DNA of 64,000 nt, taken from assembly GCA_014526335.1 (NCBI GenBank), contig JACTAT010000010.1, positions 2,027,943-2,091,942 on the forward strand, read 5' to 3'. Source of the DNA: Chrysaora quinquecirrha. Its lineage: Eukaryota > Cnidaria > Scyphozoa > Semaeostomeae > Pelagiidae. The notes below the pieces were generated by a model. That model had not been told where the DNA came from. It searched no databases and saw nothing but the letters and a program-made list of their open reading frames with translations. The first letter of the stretch is position 1. Each line of letters begins with the position of its first letter. Below, one piece after another: positions 1-12,800 of the stretch. The position numbers and the translations under genes are program-made.

Positions 1-3000
1 GACTTGCCTTTTTGGCGATTTTTTGGTGGAAAGTTTTCATTAAAAAATGGATCCATTTTCATAGAAAAGCACTTTATTTACCCCCTAGAACATATTTAGG
101 GGGTATTTGGCAGGTTTTACTATTTATTTTTGAAGAAAAAAAGGATTTTTCAAAACCCCTGATTTTGCCCGATTTTCGGCCATTTGGCAAGGCTATAGAC
201 TTACCTTTTTGGCGATTTTTGGGTGGAAATTTTTCATTAAAAAATGGATCCATTTTCATAGAAAAGCACTTTATTTACCCCCTAGAACATATTCAGGGGG
301 TATTTGGCAGGTTTTACTATTTATTTTGAAGAAAAAAAGGATTTTTCAAAACCCCTGATTTTGCCCGATTTTCGGCCATTTGGCAAGGCTATAGACTTGC
401 CTTTTGTGATTTTTGGTGGAAATTTTTCATTAAAAAATGGATCCATTTTCATAGAAAAGCACTTTATTTACCCCCTAGAACATATTCAGGGGTATTTGGC
501 AGGTTTTACTATTTATTTTGAAGAAAAAGGATTTTCAAAACCCTGATTTTGCCCGATTTTCGGCCATTTGGCAAGGCTATAGACTTGCCTTTTTGCGATT
601 TTTTGGTGGAAATTTTTCATTAAAAGATGGATCCATTTTCATAGAAAAGCACTTTATTTACCCCCTAGATCATATTCAGGGGGTATTTGGCAGGTTTTGC
701 TATTCATTTTTGAAGAAAAAAAGGATTTTTCAAAACCCCTTATTTTGCCCGATTTTCGGCCATTTGGCAAGGCTATAGACTTGCCTTTTTGGCGATTTTT
801 TGGTGGAAATTTTTCATTAAAAAATTGATCCATTTTCATAGAAAAGCACTTTATTTACCCCCTAGAACATATTCAGGGGTATTTGGCAGGTTTTACTATT
901 TTTTTTTGAAGAAAAAAAGGATTTTTCAAAACCCCTGATTTTGCCCGATTTTCGGCCATTTGGCAAGGCTATAGACTTGCCTTTTTGGCGATTTTTTGGT
1001 GGAAATTTTTCATTAAAAGATGGATCCATTTTCATAGAAAAGCACTTTATTTACCCCCTAGATCATATTCAGGGGGTATTTGGCAGGTTTTGCTATTCAT
1101 TTTTGAAGAAAAAAAGGATTTTTCAAAACCCCTGATTTTGCCCGATTTTCGGCCATTTGGCAAGGCTATAGACTTACCTTTTTGGCGATTTTTGGGTGGA
1201 AATTTTTCATTAAAAAATGGATCCATTTTCATAGAAAAGCACTTTATTAACCCTTTAGAACATATTCAGGGGGTATTTGGCAGGTTTTACTATTTATTTT
1301 TGAAGAAAAAAAGGATTTTTCAAAACCCCTGATTTTGCCCGATTTTCGGCCATTTGGCAAGGCTATAGACTTGCCTTTTTGGCGATTTTTTGGTGGAAAT
1401 TTTTCATTAAAAGATGGATCCATTTTCATAGAAAAGCACTTTATTTACCCCCTAGATCATATTCAGGGGGTATTTGGCAGGTTTTGCTATTCATTTTTGA
1501 AGAAAAAAAGGATTTTTCAAAACCCCTTATTTTGCCCGATTTTCGGCCATTTGGCAAGGCTATAGACTTGCCTTTTTGGCGATTTTTTGGTGGAAATTTT
1601 TCATTAAAAATGGATCCATTTTCATAGAAAAGCACTTTATTTACCCCCTAGAACATATTCAGGGGGTATTTGGCAGGTTTTACTATTTCTTTTTGAAGAA
1701 AAAAAGGATTTTTCAAAACCCCTGATTTTGCCCGATTTTCGGCCATTTGGCAAGGCTATAGACTTGCCTTTTGGTGATTTTTGGTGGAAATTTTTCATTA
1801 AAAAATGGATCCATTTTCATAGAAAAGCACTTTATTTACCCCCTAGAACATATTCAGGGGGTATTTGGCAGGTTTTACTATTTATTTTTCAAGAAAAAAG
1901 GATTTTCAAAACCCTTATTTTGCCCGATTTTCGGCCATTTGGCAAGGCTATAGACTTGCCTTTTGTGATTTTTGGTGGAAATTTTTCATTAAAAATGGAT
2001 CCATTTTCATAGAAAAGCACTTTATTTACCCCTAGAACATATTCAGGGAATTTGGCAGGTTTTACTATTTATTTTGAAGAAAAAAGGATTTTCAAAACCC
2101 TGATTTTGCCTGATTTTCGGCCATTTGGCAAGGCTATAGACTTGCCTTTTGTGATTTTTGGTGGAAATTTTTCATTAAAAATTGATCCATTTTCATAGAA
2201 AAGCACTTTATTTACCCCCTAGAACATATTCAGGGGGTATTTGGCAGGTTTTACTATTTATTTTTGAAGAAAAAAAGGATTTTTCAAAACCCCTGATTTT
2301 GCCCGATTTTCGGCCATTTGGCAAGGCTATAGACTTGCCTTTTTGGCGATTTTTTGGTGGAAATTTTTCATTAAAAGATGGATCCATTTTCATAGAAAAG
2401 CACTTTATTTACCCCCTAGAACATATTCAGGGGGTATTTGGCAGGTTTTACTATTTATTTTTGAAGAAAAAAAGGATTTTTCAAAACCCCTGATTTTGCC
2501 CGATTTTCGGCCATTTGGCAAGGCTATAGACTTGCCTTTTTGGCGATTTTTTGGTGGAAATTTTTCATTAAAAGATGGATCCATTTTCATAGAAAAGCAC
2601 TTTATTTACCCCTAGATCATATTCAGGGGTATTTGGCAGGTTTTGCTATTCATTTTGAAGAAAAAAGGATTTTCAAAACCCTTATTTTGCCCGATTTTCG
2701 GCCATTTGGCAAGGCTATAGACTTGCCTTTTTGGTGATTTTTGGTGGAAATTTTCATTAAAAATGGATCCATTTTCATAGAAAAGCACTTTATTTACCCC
2801 TAGAACATATTCAGGGGTATTTGGCAGGTTTTACTATTTATTTTGAAGAAAAAGGATTTTTCAAAACCCCTGATTTTGCCCGATTTTCGGCCATTTGGCA
2901 AGGCTATAGACTTTCCTTTTTGGCGATTTTTTGGTGGAAATTTTTCATTAAAAAATGGATCCATTTTCATAGAAAAGCACTTTATTTACCCCCTAGAACA

Positions 3001-6000
3001 TATTCAGGGGGTATTTGGCAGGTTTTACTATTTATTTTTCAAGAAAAAAAGGATTTTTCAAAACCCCTTATTTTGCCCGATTTTCGGCCATTTGGCAAGG
3101 CTATAGACTTGCCTTTTTGGCGATTTTTTGGTGGAAATTTTTCATTAAAAAATGGATCCATTTTCATAGAAAAGCACTTTATTTACCCCCTAGAACATAT
3201 TCAGGGGAATTTGGCAGGTTTTACTATTTATTTTTGAAGAAAAAAAGGATTTTTCAAAACCCCTGATTTTGCCCGATTTTCGGCCATTTGGCAAGGCTAT
3301 AGACTTGCCTTTTTGGCGATTTTTTGGTGGAAATTTTTCATTAAAAAATGAATCCATTTTCATAGAAAAGCACTTTATTTACCCCCTAGAACATATTCAG
3401 GGGGTATTTGGCAGGTTTTACTATTTATTTTTGAAGAAAAAAGGATTTTCAAAACCCTGATTTTGCCTGATTTTCGGCCATTTGGCAAGGCTATAGACTT
3501 GCCTTTTGGTGATTTTTGGTGGAAATTTTTCATTAAAAAATGGATCCATTTTCATAGAAAAGCACTTTATTTACCCCCTAGAACATATTCAGGGGGTATT
3601 TGGCAGGTTTTACTATATATTTTTCAAGAAAAAAAGGATTTTTCAAAACCCCTTATTTTGCCCGATTTTCGGCCATTTGGCAAGGCTATAGACTTGCCTT
3701 TTTGGCGATTTTTGGTGGAAAATTTTTGGTGGAAATTTTTCATTAAAAATGGATCCATTTTCATAGAAAAGCACTTTATTTACCCCTAGAACATATTCAG
3801 GGAATTTGGCAGGTTTTACTATTTATTTTTGAAGAAAAAAGGATTTTTCAAAACCCTGATTTTGCCTGATTTTCGGCCATTTGGCAAGGCTATAGACTTG
3901 CCTTTTGGCGATTTTTGGTGGAAATTTTTCATTAAAAATGGATCCATTTTCATAGAAAAGCACTTTATTTACCCCTAGAACATATTCAGGGGTATTTGGC
4001 AGGTTTTACTATATATTTTTCAAGAAAAAAGGATTTTCAAAACCCTTATTTTGCCTGATTTTCGGCCATTTGGCAAGGCTATAGACTTGCCTTTTTGTGA
4101 TTTTTGGTGGAAATTTTCATTAAAAATGGATCCATTTTCATAGAAAAGCACTTTATTTACCCCCTAGAACATATTCAGGGGTATTTGGCAGGTTTTACTA
4201 TTTATTTTGAAGAAAAAGGATTTTCAAAACCCTGATTTTGCCCGATTTTCGGCCATTTGGCAAGGCTATAGACTTGCCTTTTGGTGATTTTTGGTGGAAA
4301 TTTTCATTAAAAGATGGATCCATTTTCATAGAAAAGCACTTTATTTACCCCCTAGATCATATTCAGGGGGTATTTGGCAGGTTTTGCTATTCATTTTTGA
4401 AGAAAAAAAGGATTTTTCAAAACCCCTGATTTTGCCCGATTTTCGGCCATTTGGCAAGGCTATAGACTTACCTTTTTGGCGATTTTTGGGTGGAAATTTT
4501 TCATTAAAAAATGGATCCATTTTCATAGAAAAGCACTTTATTAACCCTTTAGAACATATTCAGGGGGTATTTGGCAGGTTTTACTATTTATTTTTGAAGA
4601 AAAAAAGGATTTTTCAAAACCCCTGATTTTGCCCGATTTTCGGCCATTTGGCAAGGCTATAGACTTGCCTTTTTGGCGATTTTTTGGTGGAAATTTTTCA
4701 TTAAAAGATGGATCCATTTTCATAGAAAAGCACTTTATTTACCCCCTAGATCATATTCAGGGGGTATTTGGCAGGTTTTGCTATTCATTTTTGAAGAAAA
4801 AAAGGATTTTTCAAAACCCCTTATTTTGCCCGATTTTCGGCCATTTGGCAAGGCTATAGACTTGCCTTTTGTGATTTTTGGTGGAAATTTTCATTAAAAA
4901 TGGATCCATTTTCATAGAAAAGCACTTTATTTACCCCTAGAACATATTCAGGGGTATTTGGCAGGTTTTACTATTTATTTTGAAGAAAAAAGGATTTTTC
5001 AAAACCCCTGATTTTGCCTGATTTTCGGCCATTTGGCAAGGCTATAGACTTGCCTTTTTGGTGATTTTTGGTGGAAATTTTCATTAAAAATGGATCCATT
5101 TTCATAGAAAAGCACTTTATTTACCCCCTAGAACATATTCAGGGGGTATTTGGCAGGTTTTACTATTTATTTTCAAGAAAAAAGGATTTTCAAAACCCTT
5201 ATTTTGCCCGATTTTCGGCCATTTGGCAAGGCTATAGACTTGCCTTTTGGTGATTTTTGGTGGAAATTTTTCATTAAAAATGGATCCATTTTCATAGAAA
5301 AGCACTTTATTTACCCCTAGAACATATTCAGGGAATTTGGCAGGTTTTACTATTTATTTTGAAGAAAAAAGGATTTTTCAAAACCCCTGATTTTGCCCGA
5401 TTTTCGGCCATTTGGCAAGGCTATAGACTTACCTTTTTGGCGATTTTTTGGTGGAAATTTTTCATTAAAAAATTGATCCATTTTCATAGAAAAGCACTTT
5501 ATTTACCCCCTAGAACATATTCAGGGGGTATTTGGCAGGTTTTACTATTTATTTTGAAGAAAAAGGGAAATTTTTCATTAAAAATGGATCCATTTTCATA
5601 GAAAAGCACTTTATTTACCCCCTAGAACATATTCAGGGGGTATTTGGCAGGTTTTACTATTTATTTTTGAAGAAAAAAAGGATTTTTCAAAACCCCTGAT
5701 TTTGCCCGATTTTTGGCCATTTGGCAAGGCTATAGACTTGCCTTTTTGGCGATTTTTTTTGGTGGAAATTTTTCATTAAAAGATGGATCCATTTTCATAG
5801 AAAAGCACTTTATTTACCCCCTAGAACATATTCAGGGGGTATTTGGCAGGTTTTACTATTTATTTTTGAAGAAAAAAAGGATTTTTCAAAACCCCTGATT
5901 TTGCCCGATTTTCGGCCATTTGGCAAGGCTATAGACTTGCCTTTTTGGCGATTTTTTGGTGGAAATTTTTCATTAAAAGATGGATCCATTTTCATAGAAA

Positions 6001-9000
6001 AGCACTTTATTTACCCCCTAGATCATATTCAGGGGGTATTTGGCAGGTTTTGCTATTCATTTTTGAAGAAAAAAAGGATTTTTCAAAACCCCTTATTTTG
6101 CCCGATTTTCGGCCATTTGGCAAGGCTATAGACTTGCCTTTTGGTGATTTTTGGTGGAAATTTTTCATTAAAAAATGGATCCATTTTCATAGAAAAGCAC
6201 TTTATTTACCCCCTAGAACATATTCAGGGGGCATTTGGCAGGTTTTACTATTTATTTTTGAAGAAAAAAAGGATTTTTCAAAACCCCTGATTTTGCCCGA
6301 TTTTCGGCCATTTGGCAAGGCTATAGACTTGCCTTTTTGGCGATTTTTTGGTGGAAATTTTTCATTAAAAAATGGATCCATTTTCATAGAAAAGCACTTT
6401 ATTTACCCCCTAGAACATATTCAGGGGTATTTGGCAGGTTTTACTATTTATTTTCAAGAAAAAAGGATTTTCAAAACCCTTATTTTGCCCGATTTTCGGC
6501 CATTTGGCAAGGCTATAGACTTGCCTTTTGGTGATTTTTGGTGGAAATTTTTCATTAAAAAATGGATCCATTTTCATAGAAAAGCACTTTATTTACCCCC
6601 TAGAACATATTCAGGGGAATTTGGCAGGTTTTACTATTTATTTTTGAAGAAAAAAAGGATTTTTCAAAACCCCTGATTTTGCCCGATTTTCGGCCATTTG
6701 GCAAGGCTATAGACTTGCCTTTTTGGCGATTTTTGGTGGAAATTTTTGATTAAAAAATGGATCCATTTTCATAGAAAAGCACTTTATTTACCCCCTAGAA
6801 CATATTCAGGGGGTATTTGGCAGGTTTTACTATTTATTTTTGAAGAGAAAAAGGATTTTTCAAAACCCCTGATTTTGCACGATTTTCGGCCATTTGGCAA
6901 GGCTATAGACTTGCCTTTTTGGCGATTTTTTGGTGGAAATTTTTCATTAAAAAATTGATCCATTTTCATAGAAAAGCACTTTATTTACCCCCTAGAACAT
7001 ATTCAGGGGGTATTTGGCAGGTTTTACTATTTATTTTTGAAGAAAAAAAGGATTTTTCAAAACCCCTGATTTTGCCCGATTTTCGGCCATTTGGCAAGGC
7101 TATAGACTTGCCTTTTTGGCGATTTCTGGGTGGAAATTTTTCCTTAAAAAATGGATCCATTTTCATAGAAAAGCACTTTATTTACCCCCTAGAACATATT
7201 CAGGGGGTATTTGGCAGGTTTTACTATTTATTTTTGAAGGAAAAAAGGATTTTCAAAACCCTGATTTTGCCCGATTTTCGGCCATTTGGCAAGGCTATAG
7301 ACTTGCCTTTTTGGCGATTTCTGGGTGGAAATTTTTCCTTAAAAAATGGATCCATTTTCATAGAAAAGCACTTTATTTACCCCCTAGAACATATTCAGGG
7401 GGTATTTGGCAGGTTTTACTATTTATTTTTGAAGAAAAAAAGGATTTTTCAAAACCCCTGATTTTGCCCGATTTTCGGCCATTTGGCAAGGCTATAGACT
7501 TGCCTTTTTGCGATTTCTGGGTGGAAATTTTTCCTTAAAAAATGGATCCATTTTCATAGAAAAGCACTTTATTTACCCCCTAGATCATATTCAGGGGGTA
7601 TTTGGCAGGTTTTGCTACTCATTTTTGAAGAAAAAAAGGATTTTTCCAAACCCCTGATTTTGCCCGATTTTCGGGCATTTGGCAAGGCTATAGACTTACC
7701 TTTTTGGCGATTTTTGGGTGGAAATTTTTCATTAAAAAATGGATCCATTTTCATAGAAAAGCACTTTATTTACCCCCTAAAACATATTCAGGGGGTATTT
7801 GGCAGGTTTTACTATTTATTTTTGATGAAAAAAAGGATTTTTCAAAACCCCTTATTTTGCCCGATTTTCGGCCATTTGGCAAGGCTATAGACTTGCCTTT
7901 TTGCGATTTCTGGGTGGAAATTTTTCCTTAAAAAATGGATCCATTTTCATAGAAAAGCACTTTATTTACCCCCTAGAACATATTCAGGGGGTATTTGGCA
8001 GGTTTTACTATTTATTTTTGAAGAAAAAAAGGATTTTCAAAACCCCTGATTTTGCCCGATTTTCGGCCATTTGGCAAGGCTATAGACTTGCCTTTTTGGC
8101 GATTTTTGGTGGAAATTTTTCATTAAAAATGGATCCATTTTCATAGAAAAGCACTTTATTTACCCCCTAGATCATATTCAGGGGGTATTTGGCAGGTTTT
8201 GCAATTCATTTTTGAAGAAAAAAGGGATTTTTCAAAACCCCTGATTTTGCCCGATTTTCGGCCATTTGGCAAGGCTATAGACTTGCCTTTTTGGCGATTT
8301 CTGGGTGGAAATTTTCCTTTAAAAAATGGATCCATTTTCATAGAAAAGCACTTTATTTACCCCTAGATCATATTCAGGGGGTATTTGGCAGGTTTTCCTG
8401 TTTATTTTTGAAGAAAAAGGATTTTTCAAAACCCCTGATTTTGCCCGATTTTCGGCCATTTGGCAAGGCTATAGACTTGCCTTTTTGGCGATTTTTTGGT
8501 GGAAATTTTTCATTAAAAAATGGATCCATTTTCATAGAAAAGCACTGTATTTACCCCCTAGAACATATTCAGGGGGTATTTGGCTTTACTATTTATTTTT
8601 GAAGAAAAAAAGGATTTTTCAAAACCCCTGATTTTGCCCGATTTTCGGCCATTTGGCAAGGCTATAGACTTGCCTTTTTGGCGATTTCTGGGTGGAAATT
8701 TTTCCTTAAAAAATGGATCCATTTTCATAGAAGAGCTTTATTTAACACCTAGAACCTATTCAGGGGGTATTTGGCAGGTTTTCCTGTTTATTTTTGAGGA
8801 AAAAAAGGAGTTTTCAAAACCCATTATTTTGCCCTATTTTCGGCCATCTGTCAAGGCTATAGAATTGCTTTTTTGCGATTTTTGGCGGGAATTTTTTTCT
8901 GAAATCGACCCTTTGATAGACAAAACACTTAATATTTCCCCTAGACTCTATTCAGCGGGTATTATGTAATATTTGAAAACTATATTCATGAAGAAAAAGT

Positions 9001-9070
9001 CGTTTTTCTGAACTCGTAATTTTCGCCGATTTTTGGGTATTTGACAAGGCTATAGACTTGCCTGGTGGCA
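1..9070. repeat. Satellite DNA array, about 46 tandem units of about 196 bp
   Basis: Head-to-tail copies recur every 188-200 bp; the marker gactTGCC falls near 1, 198, 394, 582, 778, 974 and so on. Each unit carries a GGATCC site (sometimes GATCC preceded by T), a C5...G5 inverted pair flanking TAGAACATATTCA, and GGCAAG...CTTGCC. Two main variants alternate irregularly: TAGAACATATT with TTTACTATTTAT, and TAGATCATATT with TTTGCTATTCAT. The last units, from about 8700, are increasingly diverged and the array fades near 9070. The left end is outside the window. Many short ORFs arise in both strands only because the unit is nearly stop-free; they are not genes. No homology to a known satellite was tested. 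Confidence 0.97.
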
Positions 9071-9824
9071 ACTTTTGAGGGTCATTCAAGCCTCATAGAT
9101 GGATAAATATGGTATTAACAGCTGTATTACAGGATTTCAGAAGGTTTGGGACGATTTTGAAATCCCTCGATCAGAATAAAGAAGAAAAATAGATATAGAA
9201 TTTTTTCTTGATCACATATTTTCTCACAGCAGCATTAGAAAATGCAAATTAAGTAAAATATGCGAAATTTAAATTACAGAAATAAATGAAAACAATATAC
9301 AAAGGATTAAAACTAAAATCATTTTTTAAACATTTGCAGAAGAGTAAAAAAGTTTACTTATAGTCCATAACAATCGATGTGTTTTTCTATCTGAAAAAAT
9401 TTGGAGAGCGAAACTTTTCTTCTTAACCAGCAATTTTATTGGATGTTTTTTAGCTACGAATCTTAAAGAATCTAAAATGTTTCGATATCCTCAAAAGAGT
9501 TTTTAAATTCGAGGGAAAGGCTACTCAAGTTTCTAAAAAGTTTAAAATGAAATTAATGTGCTCAGAAAGCCTTTCAAAAATTGCAAATACGATACGATAA
9601 TTTTTCTTTGCCGAGTTTTGAATAAATTTATTTTTGAGAATTTCTTGAAAAAAGCAAAGAACTGCTAGCCAATAACTTGGCAATTTTCAAGGCCTCTTAT
9701 AACTGTTGACTTATTTTTGATTTTGGTTTCCTGAAATTACATTTCTACATGTTTTTATACTTGATTACATCATTCCTCCTTTATACTGATAGAAAAATGA
9801 ATATGGGGTGCAATTACAAAGTAC
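9071..9824. other. AT-rich spacer between satellite and E2F 3' end
   Basis: This stretch of about 750 bp is AT-rich, has no long ORF, and loses satellite similarity after about 9070. I see no gene or repeat family in it. The E2F transcript should end at its right edge. Confidence 0.6.
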
Positions 9825-9830
9825 TTTATT
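9825..9830 (-). terminator. Polyadenylation signal of the E2F gene
   Basis: The minus strand reads AATAAA about 41 nt after the E2F stop codon, followed by an AT/GT-rich stretch. It is the first such hexamer after the stop, so it is the likely cleavage signal. Confidence 0.6.
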
Positions 9831-9870
9831 TACACATATAATATATATATAGGCATAAAGAAGTCAATTC

Positions 9871-12800
9871 TTACATATTAATGACATCAAAAAGGTCTGT
9901 GATGCCTTCATTTTGCTCCAATGAAAAGAGATATTCTTCCGGGGAAAAATTACACCCAAGTCCAGTAATTTCGTCATCACCAGTTGGGAGATTTTCATGT
10001 GCCAATAACTCTTGATCCGCCAATAAATCATCATCATCAATGTATGAACTCCCTGGGGAATTCATAGATGACAGTGTCCGGTTTCTTTGATTAACTGATG
10101 ATAGCGGACTTGAGGCTTCTTGTTTGATGTTCCTTGTATCAACCTCCAAACCAGAAGAATACTGAGAGCCATAATCATCTTCAAAGTCGCTTTTTGTTGG
10201 TGATGTTTGTGATTTGACATTAGCCTTGTCTGGGTCTATGTTTTCCTTGTTGTCAGGACATAGGAAAACATCAATAGGTCCATTGCCACTTTTCAACCAA
10301 ATCTGCATTCCCTATGAAACGAAATTCATCAAAAATTATTATGGACTGCATAAACTTGCTTATTAGGCACCCCCATTCCTGGCATAAGGACCCAACAAAA
10401 GCCACAAAAAGCCACAACGACCCACCAAAAGCTTCAATGCTCCACCAAAAAGCAACAATAACCCACCAAAAAGCCACAATGACCCACTAAAAGCCACAAT
10501 GACCCACCAAAAACCACAGTGACCCACCAAAAGTCACAACAACCAACAAGTCACAATGACCCACCAAAAGCCACAACAACCAACAAGTCACAATAACCCA
10601 CCAAAATCCACTTTGACACAGGAAATGCCAAAACAACCAACAACAAGCCACAACAACCCATCAATAGCCAGAACGACCCACCAAAATCCACAATGACCCT
10701 CAAAAATCCACAATGACCCTGAAAAAGCCACAGTGACCCACCAAAAGCCTTAAGGACTCATCAAAAGAAACCATAACCAACCTAATTATGTACCTGAAAC
10801 ACAAATTTTGTAGCAAACATTCACTTACATCCTCGGGGCGTGGAACTTCAAGGCGAGTCTCAGGAGGTGCTTTAACTGCAATCACCGTTGTTCCATCAAA
10901 GTCACGGATACCACGAATATCTTGATAGGTGACATATGCAAATGTAAAAAAACGTTAAGGAAAACAAACCCATTATAAGGATCAACAGTAAGAACAGAAG
11001 ATTAATGCAGTTTTCTATTCAAGATCTGACTGGCAAGACTTTGCTAGCTAAGAGTGGAGCTACTTATCAAGATCCAACAAAAATTTTGGCAATTTCCTTA
11101 AAGGGGGCAAAAGAAAAGGGGCTGGAAAACCGGAACTTTCAATGGTGTCCCAAGAATCAATGAATTAAGCACATCTTTAGATCACAGGGGGGTCAGTTCC
11201 AAGCCATATGCTCACACCAATATGCAACTCAGGGGTGCCAGAAGCATGGGGGTAAGGGGGCAATTGCCCCCTTGCCCAAGCTTGCCCCCATAAAAATTTC
11301 TTTGATTTTTCTATTGTTTTGTCCTGTTTGTGTTGCTTCTGCCCCCACTACCTGGTGCCCTGTTTCTGACACCTTGGACACAACCCCCTAGCTGTAGGGT
11401 GATCACTTTTGCCCCTTGCCACTTTAAAAGTCTTAATTACAAAAGTTTTTCTTTTTTACAGAAAGGATATTTTTTGATGTCTTCATTATTGCTATCCAAT
11501 CCCATTTGGGTTTTTCTTTCTTCAATCATTCGATCCAAATAAGCTTCACGTTGTTTCAAATCTTCAATATCAGAGTGCAGATCAACGAGTTTTGTTGCCA
11601 TGGCAGCTTCATCTCTATCAATAATGACGGGTTTTCTTTCCAAATGCTTTGCTCCTCTGGAAAAATTAAGCATAAATTTGTTAGCAAACTACTTAGCTGA
11701 AGAGCCAAACTCCTCAGAAAATTACAGCAAGGACTGTTTTCAACAAATTATGCAAAGCAAGATCTTTGCTCTGTTCAGGAGCTTTTGAATCTGCCCACAT
11801 CAAAACCAAATGGCTATGTAGTTCTGGGTAGATAGTAAGAGTTTGTTTTCTCACTTGGACTTTTCACTCAATTCTATTGGTCTTCCTACTGTATCCCCAA
11901 AGCTGACTGGTGTTTAAAACATAATGCCAATTCAGCTTCATTTTCTGATTGGTGCATTTTGATCTGCATCTTGGTATAAATACCAACTTAGTTCTTTCCG
12001 TCTTGTTTCAAACATTTATACTCTTAAGGCTGTCAGACGGAAAAAACTTGTAAGTATGTCCAGAGCTGTTTTCACTATTTCTCATCATTTTGAAGTTACA
12101 ACTTCCTGACTGAAAACAAAAATTTCCCATACATACCTCCATCTTATATTATTTTTTCCTTCTTTTTGAATGAGACCAATGCCCTCAAGCACATTCGTGA
12201 TGTCATAAATTCTTCTTTTTTGAACATCAAGCATTTCTGTTGCTCTGTTCAAATCCAAAACTCCCAGTGGCGAGGCACGCAGAATCCCAACAAACTTCTT
12301 TGTCAACATTCCCAAAGAGGTCTCGTATCTAGGCGATTCACCTTTGGGAGGAAAAAAGTTTGTGAAAACAAACGTAATTCAATTTTAGATTTGTTGCAGA
12401 CCAATTTGCAGAGTAAGGCAGTTCGTCAGGGCTGGTTCCACGAGGGGGATGTAGGGGGGTATAACAACCCCCAAAGAATAGATTTTAGTTGGTACTTTTC
12501 AATTTTGGAGGATTGGGTTGGTAAATTTTTCATTATTCTGTTTGGTATGGCTAAGGGGTAATTGGCCCTTGAAAACACTGGAAGGCTAAGTGATCGAAAA
12601 AGGCCTTGCTTTAGCAGCTTGTTTGCAAAGTATGGTCTTTTTCAATGAGATCTTGGGGGTGCAAGAGCCCCTTTCTATTGTTTCATCCAGTTGTTTGCTT
12701 ATTGTTATATTCAAAAACATTCAATGTATTACTACGCAGTGGGGTTTAGCAGTATTTTTTTAAATTCACTGTGAAAAATTCTTCGAAACTATCTAGTTCC

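Noticed and set aside
12..8969. Dozens of overlapping ORFs of 60-243 codons with repeated peptide text
   Set aside because: They are the satellite unit read in open frames on both strands. Run-length changes break the frame at random, and there is no start context, splicing or family similarity.
12166..12561. 131-codon plus ORF opposite the E2F DNA-binding exon
   Set aside because: Antisense shadow of E2F exon 3 and its intron; no domain.
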